DNA of 64,000 nucleotides, taken from the NCBI RefSeq assembly GCF_000420465.1, contig NZ_ATUZ01000011.1, forward strand, positions 682,001-746,000, read 5' to 3'. The notes beneath the pieces were generated by a model, which did no database searches, was not told the origin of the DNA, and saw only the letters and a program-made list of their open reading frames with translations. This DNA is from Desulfovibrio desulfuricans DSM 642 (lineage in GTDB: Bacteria > Desulfobacterota > Desulfovibrionia > Desulfovibrionales > Desulfovibrionaceae). The position numbers and the translations under genes were made by a program. Each line of letters starts with the position of its first letter. Within the stretch, counting starts at the first letter, position 1. Positions 45,566-53,361 of this stretch are shown one piece after another.

Positions 45566-46470
45566 GCTGACTCCCTCTGTGAGGGGCGCAACCGTTGGGG
45601 CATAGCGTCTTGCAGTAGGTCTGAAATATGTTCAGGGCAGGCATTGCCGCTTTTTCGCTGGGGTGTGCTGCGGCAGGAAGCATGATTTTCTCCGACCGCT
45701 TCTTCAACATTTGCGGCATGCCGTTTGACCAGTTCGTCAAAACTGGGGCCGTTCAAAACCCTCTGCTTGCGTTCCGTGCTTCTGTAACGCTCTTTCACAG
45801 CAGAAAAAGCCCATTTGCGTAATGCCAGATAGTGATTTTTGTATGGGTCTTCGCCCTTGCGCGCGCCAAGCCATAGGCCAAAAAGTTCTATGGCTTCAGC
45901 CGTCATGCCTTCGCCATATGCTTGCACAAGGCGGCTGTGTTCCGCATCTGTGAGCAGGACATTCCCCAATTCACCGTAGGGGCGTTTGCCCTCAGATGGA
46001 GGAGATGCCGGGGGAGGGGGGAGTTCCCCCTCTTCTCTTTGGTTTCTTTTATGGTTCTCTTTAAGATTCTGGGTGTCACTGTGACGGGGGTCTGGCGTCA
46101 CTGTGTCGGGGGTAGGCGTCACCATGTCGGGGGTGGGGGTGACATCATGACGGGGGAGGGGCGTCACTATGTCGGGGGTAGGGGTGACACAGTGTCGGGG
46201 GTCTTCTGGTGACAGGGGGGCTTCCAGCAATTTGTAGACTGTGGTCTTTCCGCTTACCCGCTCACACACGATAAGGCCAAGTTTTTCAATAGCCTTAATG
46301 CTACGCTGCACGGTTCTGTCTGAACAATTTGTATCAAGGCACAGTCGGCGTATGGATGGCCAGCATTCACCCGCATCATTTGCCCTGTCTGCCATTGAAA
46401 GCAGAATAATTTTTTGTGTGCGGGTTAGTATTTGCGTTTCCCACGCCCAACGCATTGCTTTAAGGCTCAT
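45562..46470 (-). CDS. Replication initiator with embedded iterons (HTH_36, lambda-O/RepA type)
   Basis: From the ATG at 46470 (GGAGGGGAG upstream) the protein has 302 residues. The N-terminus MSLKAMRWAWETQILTRTQKIIL...MADRANDAGECWPSIRRLCLDTNCS is a winged helix typical of phage/plasmid initiators. Next comes a Thr-Pro-Asp repeat zone (VTPTPDIVTPLPRHDVTPT and onward), which is the translation of DNA iterons at 46075-46206, then a helical C-terminal half. An origin inside the initiator gene is known in lambda O. The protein probably binds its own gene and loads host helicase. Confidence 0.8.
   Translation of the reverse strand: MSLKAMRWAWETQILTRTQKIILLSMADRANDAGECWPSIRRLCLDTNCSDRTVQRSIKAIEKLGLIVCERVSGKTTVYKLLEAPLSPEDPRHCVTPTPDIVTPLPRHDVTPTPDMVTPTPDTVTPDPRHSDTQNLKENHKRNQREEGELPPPPASPPSEGKRPYGELGNVLLTDAEHSRLVQAYGEGMTAEAIELFGLWLGARKGEDPYKNHYLALRKWAFSAVKERYRSTERKQRVLNGPSFDELVKRHAANVEEAVGENHASCRSTPQRKSGNACPEHISDLLQDAMPQRLRPSQRESA
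46075..46206. repeat. Six-copy iteron array, probable replication origin
   Basis: About 22-base units of the form GTCACTGTGTCGGGGGTAGG start at 46075, 46097, 46118, 46140, 46163 and 46185. The step of 21-23 bases, two helix turns, places copies on one face of the DNA. They lie wholly inside the initiator coding region. Confidence 0.85.
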
Positions 46471-46759
46471 AACTCCCCTCCAAATTGCCTTGGGCGTCTT
46501 CTCGCCCATGAACACCCATAAGCTGAAAGATATTAGCGTGCTCATGGGGAGGAATCCGGCGCAGAATGGACAGGCGTTCCAGCTCTACAAGAACAGCCTG
46601 GACGTCAGCGGGAGAAATACCCGTATCGAAGCTCAAACGATCCAAGTGCGGGAAGAGTGTGTGATCCTCCCCGGCCCGGTCTGCCATGGACAGGAGAACA
46701 AGTTTTTGCAGGGGCGTGACGGGCTGCCGCCAGGCCCACAGCGTAGCGTCTAAGCTCAT
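46460..46759 (-). CDS. Small initiator-like winged-helix paralogue
   Basis: The 99-residue protein MSLDATLWAWRQPVTPLQKLVLLSMADRAGEDHTLFPHLDRLSFDTGIS is a clear paralogue of the first 50 residues of the adjacent initiator, but lacks the iteron-coded zone and C-terminal half. It overlaps the initiator start by 11 bases. It could be a truncated duplicate that binds the same iterons and limits replication, or a loader partner. Confidence 0.75.
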   Translation of the reverse strand: MSLDATLWAWRQPVTPLQKLVLLSMADRAGEDHTLFPHLDRLSFDTGISPADVQAVLVELERLSILRRIPPHEHANIFQLMGVHGREDAQGNLEGSYEP

Positions 46760-46767
46760 GTCTTCTC

Positions 46768-46989
46768 CTACGTGCGATCTGGTTGTACTGCGCAGGAGTC
46801 CAGATACTCGTACAGGTCAGAGAGGCGATAACGAATTTTGCGGCCAACCTTGAGAAATGCGGGCGGCTGCCTCATGTACCGCCTGTGCTGCAAGGTCTTG
46901 GGGGTAAGACCGATAATTGCCGAAGCCTGGTGTTCATCCATTGTGACCAGCTTGGGGTCTTGCTGCATTTGGGAAGTGGGGGTGCTCAT
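46768..46989 (-). CDS. AlpA/excisionase-like HTH protein
   Basis: The 73-residue protein has MDEHQASAIIGLTPKTLQHRRYMRQPPAFLKVGRKIRYRLSDLYEYL, a MerR-like HTH_17 fold as in AlpA and plasmid or phage excisionases. It is the first gene of the replication operon, so it probably regulates it. GAGGA precedes the start. A palindrome lies just upstream. Confidence 0.8.
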   Translation of the reverse strand: MSTPTSQMQQDPKLVTMDEHQASAIIGLTPKTLQHRRYMRQPPAFLKVGRKIRYRLSDLYEYLDSCAVQPDRT

Positions 46990-47509
46990 ACGTCCTCGCT
47001 AGGGGGTAAAGATGATGTGCCAAAGTTGGCAAAACCGTATCATGGGTTTTCGGTTAAGAAGGCAAAGTTGAGGGTTTAACGGCAAAATAAGTGCTCACGG
47101 GACGCTGAGGGAAAGTAAAATTTTAGGGCAAAACTATTGACAGCTTTTGCAAAAAAATAGTTTTAGCGAATTTTGATTTTTGTTATATGTGAAGTTAGGG
47201 TGAGTGTGCGCATTCTAGATAGTAAACGGCCTGATGCTATAATTGTTGAAAGTGCTGTGAGGTGTGAATTAAGAAGACGCTAGCATAAGGCAGAAAATGT
47301 TAGCAATACTTTTTTAAGTTGCTACACAACACCAAACACAAAACACCAATTACCAAACATATAATTGTTGAAAATAAATTATTATTATGTAATTATTAAA
47401 AATAATAACATAGATGTAGTCGTTTTTGTGGGCGTGTTGCGTTGTTTATTTTATGTATTTATGCGCGGATATTTTTTGAATAACGATTATAATTTGTGCA
47501 AAAATAAAA
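46990..47509. promoter_or_regulatory. AT-rich control region of the replication operon
   Basis: About 520 bases without a supported gene. A palindrome TGCCAA-AG-TTGGCA (47018-47031) lies about 30 bases upstream of the HTH start, and GGCAAA-type motifs recur to about 47140, including GGCAAAACTATTGACA. The remainder, to 47470, is very AT-rich. It probably contains the operon promoter and binding sites for the HTH proteins. Confidence 0.55.
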
Positions 47510-47536
47510 GAGCCTGCTCAAAATATGAGCAGGCTC
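47497..47536 (-). terminator. Rho-independent terminator of the toxin-antitoxin operon
   Basis: GAGCCTGCTCA and TGAGCAGGCTC form a stem that on the minus strand is followed by TTTTATTTTT. Confidence 0.88.
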
Positions 47537-47570
47537 GCAAATATCACGGCTTGAATTTTTAAGGCTTATT

Positions 47571-47930
47571 CTAAATGTTCAGCAACCGGCGTGGGTCAAT
47601 GTTCAGTGCATCGGCCAGCAGGCGGGCGTTTTTTTTGCCGATGGGGCGCTTGCCATTTTCCATGGCAGACAAGTGCGGCACGCTGATTCCGGTCATTTCG
47701 GAAAGCTGCCGTTGCGTGAGGTTCTCCCGATACCGAGCGCCGCGCAGATACATGGCGGGGATACACTCTTCACCAGTGAGGCTCAAGGCTTCCCGCCAGG
47801 GGATCGATTCGTTTTCTTCCCGCAGGCCATAGCCGTGCATGGTGTTCAAAATTTTCTCTACCATGTCATGAGGCACGGCAAAGGAAAGAATTTTTGTGTC
47901 AGTACGGGGCGCGTTCGTGCGTTCCAACAT
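47571..47930 (-). CDS. XRE-family antitoxin (HigA-like)
   Basis: The 119-residue protein has a C-terminal XRE helix-turn-helix (LTQRQLSEMTGISVPHLSAMENGKRPIGKKNARLLADAL, about residues 73-110). It follows and overlaps the RelE-like toxin gene by 32 bases, the toxin-first order of HigBA. It should neutralise the toxin and repress the operon. Confidence 0.85.
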   Translation of the reverse strand: MLERTNAPRTDTKILSFAVPHDMVEKILNTMHGYGLREENESIPWREALSLTGEECIPAMYLRGARYRENLTQRQLSEMTGISVPHLSAMENGKRPIGKKNARLLADALNIDPRRLLNI

Positions 47931-48177
47931 ATGTCACCTCGATAAGTTTCATGCAATCTGCGCTTTCTTCCCATACGGCCACGTATGTGGGGTGGCCTTT
48001 CTTCAAATGGCAGTGATGGGTTTTTGCATCCAGCTTGCCATAATTGGGCCAGTCACCACGCACCGGCCCCTCAAGCTCAATGTCGAGCATAAGCGCGAGT
48101 AGCGTTTCAAATACAACCTTGGGGAGGCGCACAAGCTGTTTTTGCGCCTTGCGGGTAACATTGACTGTCCAAGCCAC
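47899..48177 (-). CDS. RelE/HigB-superfamily toxin
   Basis: The 92-residue protein has the RelE-type small fold: VTRKAQKQLVRLPKVVFETLLAL, then WPNYGKLDAKTHHCHLKKGHPTYVAVW and KLIEVTYVGTHERAPY. Such toxins are ribosome-dependent mRNA nucleases. The start is GTG at 48177 behind GGGAG. It lies beside the integrase and may stabilise the element. Confidence 0.82.
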   Translation of the reverse strand: MAWTVNVTRKAQKQLVRLPKVVFETLLALMLDIELEGPVRGDWPNYGKLDAKTHHCHLKKGHPTYVAVWEESADCMKLIEVTYVGTHERAPY

Positions 48178-48199
48178 TACTGATCTCCCTTGGGTGTAT

Positions 48200-48226
48200 G
48201 GTTGCCATTTTTTGGCAACCTGTCAA
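48200..48226 (-). promoter_or_regulatory. Toxin-antitoxin promoter with palindromic operator
   Basis: On the minus strand TTGACA (48221-48226) is followed directly by GGTTGCCA-aaaaa-TGGCAACC (48200-48220), then the toxin start 23 bases on. An inverted repeat between -35 and -10 is usual for operons repressed by their own antitoxin. Confidence 0.65.
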
Positions 48227-48231
48227 GACCG

Positions 48232-49383
48232 TTATTTGTCTTTCGTGCCTATATCAAGGCAATCGTTAATAACGCTGGCGGCCTTGCGCAAAGCCTCATC
48301 CCGCAAATGGCTGTATCGTTGTGTCATGGCTGGACTTTCGTGCGTGAGGAGCTTTTGCAGGGTGTAAAGATCAACTTGGCCACTGCTGATAAGCATGCTG
48401 GCGTATGCGTGTCGCAGGCCGTGCATAGGCCGAAAATCTTTGGGCAGACCTGCCTTGTCACGAACACGGCGGGCTATGCGCCGGAAGTCTTGCCGTTGCC
48501 CCCCGTTCTTGCCTGGGAATACAAATTCACTGGTGTGGTCAAGTGCAGCAAGGATGCTCCGCGCGGCGGTGGTCATGGGGATAAATTCGGTTTTTCCTTT
48601 TTTGGCAGAAGCGCCTTGCAGCGTGATTATGTCGCGTTCAAAGTCGCAGTCACTCCAGCGCAAAGCCAGTAGCGCGCCACGGCGCATTCCTGTTACCAGC
48701 GCAAGGCGAAGAATGCCCACAGCATTTTGATCAGGTTCTTCATCCAGTGCCGTGAGGTAAGCGGCAAGCTGTTTGTCTGTGAATGCCTCGGTGCGTTCAT
48801 TGTCCACCTTGGGCATTTCGAAATGCAAGGCCGTGGGCATGTCGCATAGCCCGCGTTTTATCCCAAAGCGAATGATGCGCCTTATCTGCCCCAAAATGTT
48901 TTTGATGGTTTGGGGTGAATATCCATCCTTGGTCATTCGTCCGCGAAGAGTATCAATATCAGCGGTGGAAATGTCGGCAATCAGCTTGGCTGCCAGGCTG
49001 GGGGCAATGTGCTTCTGGTAGCGAAAGGCATCGCCTTTGGCTGAAGGCTTGCTTGCGTTGACCTCATGGTACAGGAGCCAGAGTCGGGAAAAGGTGCGGG
49101 GGCCACCTTCTGCAAATTGAGCGGCTTCAGCCGCCGCCCTGCGCTCGGTGTTTGATTTTTCTGAGCCTGAAGCCCGAAGGGCGCGAATGCGGTTTGCCTT
49201 GGCCGCACTCATGCCTTCAGATTCCCTACCTATGGGTTCTTCAATGAGCTTGCCGGAACGGCCCTCGCCTGCGCGACGGTAGATAATATAATACTGGCGT
49301 TCTTCGCCAAGGCCATCTAGCCTTGACTGAAGGCGAAAGAATACGCCGGGATATTTTGTCTTTCCTCTTTTTGCGGCAGCCAT
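48232..49383 (-). CDS. int: Tyrosine site-specific integrase
   Basis: The 383-residue integrase has an N-terminal arm-binding part, a core-binding SAM-like region (about 100-200) and the catalytic set VTGMRRGALLALRW (Arg), MHGLRHAYASML (H-x-x-R) and LLTHESPAMTQRYSHL (Tyr near residue 355). It lies 170 bases from the right att repeat and is the enzyme most likely to have inserted the element in tRNA-Arg. The paired TTCCCAACAC motifs next to its start are its probable arm sites. Confidence 0.95.
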   Translation of the reverse strand: MAAAKRGKTKYPGVFFRLQSRLDGLGEERQYYIIYRRAGEGRSGKLIEEPIGRESEGMSAAKANRIRALRASGSEKSNTERRAAAEAAQFAEGGPRTFSRLWLLYHEVNASKPSAKGDAFRYQKHIAPSLAAKLIADISTADIDTLRGRMTKDGYSPQTIKNILGQIRRIIRFGIKRGLCDMPTALHFEMPKVDNERTEAFTDKQLAAYLTALDEEPDQNAVGILRLALVTGMRRGALLALRWSDCDFERDIITLQGASAKKGKTEFIPMTTAARSILAALDHTSEFVFPGKNGGQRQDFRRIARRVRDKAGLPKDFRPMHGLRHAYASMLISSGQVDLYTLQKLLTHESPAMTQRYSHLRDEALRKAASVINDCLDIGTKDK

Positions 49384-49418
49384 TTTCTATCTCTATTTAA
49401 GGGTTGCAGGTGTTATTC

Positions 49419-49440
49419 TTCCCAACACCATTCCCAACAC
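49419..49440 (+). repeat. Right pair of TTCCCAACAC motifs (putative integrase arm sites)
   Basis: TTCCCAACAC at 49419-49428 and 49431-49440, same order and same 2-base spacer as at 34636-34657. Confidence 0.75.
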
Positions 49441-49553
49441 GCAAGGCCAAAATAGAGGGTAAAAGACGGTAGGTCAACGAAATTGAATTCAAAAAAACCT
49501 TTAGAAATAGCAAGATATGGTAATTGGCAGTAAATGGCAGAATGATAGAGCAA

Positions 49554-49602
49554 GAACCTTCTAAGTTCTTGGTCAGGGGTTCGATTCCTCTCGGGCGCGC
49601 CA
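49554..49602 (+). repeat. attR core (duplicate of tRNA-Arg 3' end)
   Basis: This is an exact copy of 34541-34589, including CCA, without the 5' half of a tRNA. It marks the right end of the element. Confidence 0.95.
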
Positions 49603-49808
49603 TAAATAAATCAGGATGTTACATGGGTTTTCATGTGACATCCTTTTTTGTTTTTGGGGCAAAATCCCCTTTTGGTTGCCCGTCGGTCACCCACCTGTCA
49701 CCCCCTGCCTGTTTTACACGATCGCGGGGCGGTTGGCACTGATTGGCACACGCGTTGGCACAGCAATTCTGTTTAGCTCGGCCTGCTTCAAGCCGCTATT
49801 CTTCATCC

Positions 49809-50243
49809 TCAGGTGAACTGCAAGGTGATCAGCGCAACCACGATATAGCGGAGAGTTTTTGCCACAGCCACAATGGCGATGAATGAGGGGAAGGGTTCGC
49901 GCAGAATCCCCGCTACGAGCGTGATGGGGTCGCCCACAACAGGCATCCAGCTCAAAAGCAGCGACCAGCGCCCGTATTTGCCATACCACGCTTCGGCCCT
50001 GGCAAGGCTGCTGCGCTTTATGGGAAACCACGAGCGATCCTGGTAGTGAATAAAGAACCGCCCAAGCAGCCAGTTGGTGGCAGAACCCAGTGTGTTGCCG
50101 AGGCTGGCGGCGGCGATCATTGCCCACAGCGGCGCGTAATCCTTTGCCAGCGCTCCTGCCAGAAAAAGCTCTGACTGCGCGGGAAAGATCGATGCTGCCA
50201 CAAATGCAGAAATAAATAATCCCCAAAGTACGCTCACGCTCAT
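49809..50243 (-). CDS. YqaA-type membrane protein (DedA/SNARE-associated superfamily)
   Basis: The start at 50243 gives 144 residues: MSVSVLWGLFISAFVAASIFPAQSELFLAGAL, GNTLGSATNWLLGRF and GRWSLLLSWMPVVGDPITLVAGILR, a close match to YqaA, a short DedA relative. These are inner-membrane proteins with about four segments; DedA proteins are linked to lipid-carrier flipping and membrane homeostasis. It is the first host gene right of the element and seems uninterrupted. Confidence 0.85.
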   Translation of the reverse strand: MSVSVLWGLFISAFVAASIFPAQSELFLAGALAKDYAPLWAMIAAASLGNTLGSATNWLLGRFFIHYQDRSWFPIKRSSLARAEAWYGKYGRWSLLLSWMPVVGDPITLVAGILREPFPSFIAIVAVAKTLRYIVVALITLQFT

Positions 50244-50370
50244 TTCCGCATCCTGCTTGCAAGGCTTTATTGATTGCGCTGCGGCATGCCAGCACCGCAC
50301 CATATAAAAGTGCCGCGCAGCGCACAAGTCGCATGAATTCTTGCCATGAATAGCTGATGTCTTTTCTCAT

Positions 50371-50739
50371 TCATCATTATTTTTCTGCCGTTGATAACTA
50401 TCCTGATCTCATGCCTCTGTTTTGCATCTGTCAGGTGTCTCGTTGCTAAGTACGTATTTAGGAAATTGTATTAAATATTTTAATTGTGCATGTAGAAAAT
50501 AACTATTTTGTGAAGACTGGATGTGATGACCCCATATTGTTCAGCGTTGCATTTTTGCAACACAGTGTTGCAAAATTACAACATCTGGAGATATTTTTGC
50601 TGTGTTTTTGCAACAGCATTGACTGAACAAAAAAATTATATAGTGTTTACTGGTTGACTCTAAAGAATTTTAGCGAGCATTCGATACTATTGCAGTGTTT
50701 TGTTAAAAATAAGTTGATGCTTAATAAGGAGAACGTGAC
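50371..50739 (+). promoter_or_regulatory. Promoter region of the first chemoreceptor gene
   Basis: A sigma-28-like promoter TAAA-N15-TTCGATAC lies at 50661-50687, 53 bases before the start. Upstream are GTTGCATTTTTGCAAC (50546-50561), a related GTTGCAAAATTACAAC (50567-50582), and TTTTTGCAAC (50605-50614), which look like sites for a CRP/FNR-type or other palindrome-binding regulator. Confidence 0.6.
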
Positions 50740-52761
50740 GTGGCAATGAGTGCAAAAAATAAAATCCTCCTAAGCGTAGTCGCATTCTTTTCGCTGGTCA
50801 TCATCGCGATGACCTACAGCTCGTACCGGAGTTTCTGTGCCTCGTCATACGACTCTGAAATGGAGCAGCTGGACACCATGTCCCAGGCAGTGGGCAAGGC
50901 TGTGTCGGAAAAGATGGACGTGTATTTCAATGTGCTTGAGCTGAGCTCGCGCATGCTGACGAATCCTGTGGGCGCTTCCCCGGATGAACTTTATGAATAT
51001 AAACGTAATGTTCTGAAACAACTGCTCAAGCAGGTAAACCTTGTTGAAGCCTATTATGCTTTTGACAGCGGTGAAGCGCATAATGATAAGGGCATGATCA
51101 AGAATTTCAACGCCAAGAGCCTTGGCCGCGAGTGGTTTGTGCGGATGTTTAATGGTGAGAAGAGGGTTGTAACAACCCCTTATACCTCGTCTATCGGCGC
51201 AACGGTTATGGCTGTGGGCGTACCTTTGATAGATAACGGCAAGATGGCGGGCACGCTCTGCATCAACCTTGGCCTGACGGACATAACCAATTTTACCAAC
51301 CATGTTCTTGAGTTTGACAATATTTTTCTGACGCGGGCTGATGGCTACATCATGGCCAACCGGGATGACAAGCGCATTGGCAAAAGCCTGTGGGAAGTTA
51401 TCCCGGATATGAAAAAATACAGCGGGTTGCAGCAGAACGGCCGCATCCAGTTCACCAGCAAAGGCAGAGTGTTTGAGGGGAGTCTGTATATTATTCCGGG
51501 CCTTGGCTGGAAAGTGTGGACGTACAAGCCGCTGGAGGAAATTCAGCGTGACTCCACCTCCAATCTGCACTCCAGTGCCATAACCGCCGTTGTCGCCCTG
51601 GTGCTGTCTGCCCTGATGGTGCATTTTCTGGTATCCATGCTGATTTTCAGGCCGCTGGGCAAGGGCGTTATTTTTGCCGCAGCGGTTGCCGAGGGGAATC
51701 TTGATGAAACCCTTGATATCAAGAGCAGGGACGAAGTGGGGACGCTTGCCGATGCCCTGCGCAACATGGTTGCGCGACTGAAAGACATGATCCGCACGAC
51801 AGAAGAAAAGGAGCGGCACGCCCTCTCCGAAGCCGAGCGCGCGCAAAAAGCAGTTGCCGAAGCGGAGGAAGCCCGCAAAGAAGCGGAGCTGGCTACCCAG
51901 CGTGGTATTTTGCAGGCTGCCAGCCAGATTGAAGGCGTTGTGGCGCGCATTGCCTCCAGCACGGAAGAACTGGCGGCACAGTCCGAGCAGATATCCAATG
52001 CTGCGGAAATCCAGCGGCAACGCATGACGGACACCTCTGCCGGTATGGAGCAGATGTCCGCCTCCATTGTTGAGGTGGCGCGCAATTCCGGGCAGGCTGC
52101 TTCCAATGCTGTCAAAACGCAGCAGGAGGCAGGGCAGGGCGCCACGCTTGTCCGGCAGGTCATTGATTCGGTAAACCATGTGCATGAGCAGACGCAGACC
52201 ATGAAGGTTGATCTGACGGCCCTTGGCAAACAGGCCGACAGCATTGGCGCGATCATGGACGTCATCAACGATATCGCTGACCAGACCAACCTGTTGGCGC
52301 TCAATGCAGCCATTGAGGCGGCGCGGGCTGGCGAGGCTGGCCGTGGTTTTGCCGTGGTGGCAGATGAAGTGCGCAAGCTGGCCGAAAAGACCATAGGCGC
52401 CACCAAGCAGGTGGGCGAGAATATTTCCGGTATGCAAACCGCCGCCAGGCAGAGCATCTCTTCCATGGACAAGGCCAGCCTTGTGGTGGAGGAAACAACC
52501 TCCCTGTCGCATAAATCCGGCGAAGTCCTGGATGCCATCCTGGTGCTTGCCAAAGAAAATGCCGATCAGGCGCAATCCATAGCAACAGCGGCAGAAGAAC
52601 AGTCTTCCGCTTCGGAAGAAATCAGCCGCAGTCTTGATGAAGTTTCCCGTCTGACCACGGACACCACACGTGGGCAGGCTGAATCTGCAACAGCTATTCA
52701 GCAGCTTGCTGAAATGGCTGGAGACCTCAGCAGTATTGTGGATAAACTGAAAAAATCGTAA
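50740..52761 (+). CDS. Methyl-accepting chemotaxis protein with Cache-type sensor
   Basis: The 673-residue receptor has an N-terminal membrane segment (about 8-28), a large periplasmic part (about 30-280, with the Cache-like [32 protein letters not shown]), a second membrane segment (about 283-305), a HAMP region, and a signalling domain with [26 protein letters not shown] (about 527-552). It senses small molecules and controls CheA. The GTG at 50740 is chosen because AAGGAG is 8 bases upstream; ATG at 50746 is the alternative. Confidence 0.93.
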   Translation: MAMSAKNKILLSVVAFFSLVIIAMTYSSYRSFCASSYDSEMEQLDTMSQAVGKAVSEKMDVYFNVLELSSRMLTNPVGASPDELYEYKRNVLKQLLKQVNLVEAYYAFDSGEAHNDKGMIKNFNAKSLGREWFVRMFNGEKRVVTTPYTSSIGATVMAVGVPLIDNGKMAGTLCINLGLTDITNFTNHVLEFDNIFLTRADGYIMANRDDKRIGKSLWEVIPDMKKYSGLQQNGRIQFTSKGRVFEGSLYIIPGLGWKVWTYKPLEEIQRDSTSNLHSSAITAVVALVLSALMVHFLVSMLIFRPLGKGVIFAAAVAEGNLDETLDIKSRDEVGTLADALRNMVARLKDMIRTTEEKERHALSEAERAQKAVAEAEEARKEAELATQRGILQAASQIEGVVARIASSTEELAAQSEQISNAAEIQRQRMTDTSAGMEQMSASIVEVARNSGQAASNAVKTQQEAGQGATLVRQVIDSVNHVHEQTQTMKVDLTALGKQADSIGAIMDVINDIADQTNLLALNAAIEAARAGEAGRGFAVVADEVRKLAEKTIGATKQVGENISGMQTAARQSISSMDKASLVVEETTSLSHKSGEVLDAILVLAKENADQAQSIATAAEEQSSASEEISRSLDEVSRLTTDTTRGQAESATAIQQLAEMAGDLSSIVDKLKKS

Positions 52762-52783
52762 ACGTCTTCACGCTCATGAACGG

Positions 52784-52812
52784 GCCGGAGTAGAAATGCT
52801 CCGGCTTTTTTT
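52784..52812 (+). terminator. Rho-independent terminator after the first chemoreceptor gene
   Basis: GCCGGAG and CTCCGGC form a stem followed by seven T. Confidence 0.92.
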
Positions 52813-53262
52813 ATGTCCTTTGCATGCAATGCCAAGGCTGTGTGTGCGAAAATGCCCTATGTGGTGTTGCCTTTAGCCAACGAGAGAGGGCGTGGGTTGT
52901 AAATAGGTAGTGTGCTAACGATATAAGGGGGATGGAAATTGAAACTTGAGCGTTTACTCAATGTTTGGGGAAATTTTAAGATAACGTGTGAGTCCATAGT
53001 CTAACTATATCATTTGTGAACAGGGTGTTATAAAAGTTTATATCGTATACTGCTATATTAATCTGAATTAGTAACAGATAAATTTATTTTTATTTACATA
53101 CTTGTAAAATATGTTGTCGAAAAAAAATAGTAATCGATTCGGGCATGTTGAGATGGGTAGTTTGCAATTTTTTACAGTGCTAACTATTTTTATTGTATAT
53201 CATACTGAATTTATTTTTATTTTTTATTTTTTTGATGAAGTGTAAAAAAATACAAACTGGCA
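52813..53262. other. Gene-free AT-rich stretch
   Basis: About 450 bases. I see no coding sequence, strong repeat or RNA gene. Base composition is very AT-rich from about 52960. Confidence 0.5.
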
Positions 53263-53298
53263 TAATCCGGGGCGCGATATAGCCGATAGGCTATATCG
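53263..53298 (+). promoter_or_regulatory. Sigma-28-like promoter with overlapping palindrome
   Basis: TAAT-N15-GCCGATAG (53263-53289) fits a flagellar-type promoter. A perfect inverted repeat CGATATAGCC-gata-GGCTATATCG (53275-53298) covers the -10, so a regulator bound there could block it. The gene starts 64 bases later. Confidence 0.5.
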
Positions 53299-53361
53299 GT
53301 GGTGGTGTGAAGCTCTTGATCCCATCGCGTGGATTTAAACTCTAGCGCCGAGTAGAAAGCA

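Larger units (their letters stand above)
34541..49602. mobile_element. Integrated satellite-like element of about 15.0 kb in tRNA-Arg
   Basis: The limits are the 49-base direct repeats. Inside, from right to left, are a tyrosine integrase, a HigBA-like pair, replication HTH proteins with an iteron-bearing initiator, a short tyrosine recombinase, two large ejection-type phage proteins, a small exported protein, two small genes, a serine resolvase, and an HD/YwgA-like cargo pair. No terminase, portal, capsid or tail gene is present. Paired TTCCCAACAC motifs at both ends suggest integrase arm sites. The long intact frames argue against simple decay. It may be a phage satellite that borrows a capsid, a minimal prophage, or a remnant with preserved genes. 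Confidence 0.88.

Noticed and set aside
46075-46206. CRISPR-like array
   Set aside because: Units of about 22 bases follow each other without spacers and lie inside a coding frame, so iterons fit and CRISPR does not.
47365-47562. Possible 65-codon gene in AT-rich element DNA
   Set aside because: Low-complexity Asn/Tyr/Val composition from AT-rich sequence, and its end runs into the terminator of the toxin-antitoxin operon.
49544-49602. Possible second tRNA-Arg gene
   Set aside because: Only the 3' part from the anticodon stem matches; the 5' acceptor and D-arm are missing. It is the att duplicate.
49740-49760. TGGCAC-rich stretch resembling a sigma-54 promoter
   Set aside because: The -12 element reads TTGG and no plus-strand gene follows.
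50845-52575. 576-codon minus-strand frame opposite the first chemoreceptor
   Set aside because: The plus strand has a full receptor with conserved signalling motif; the antisense frame shows no family.
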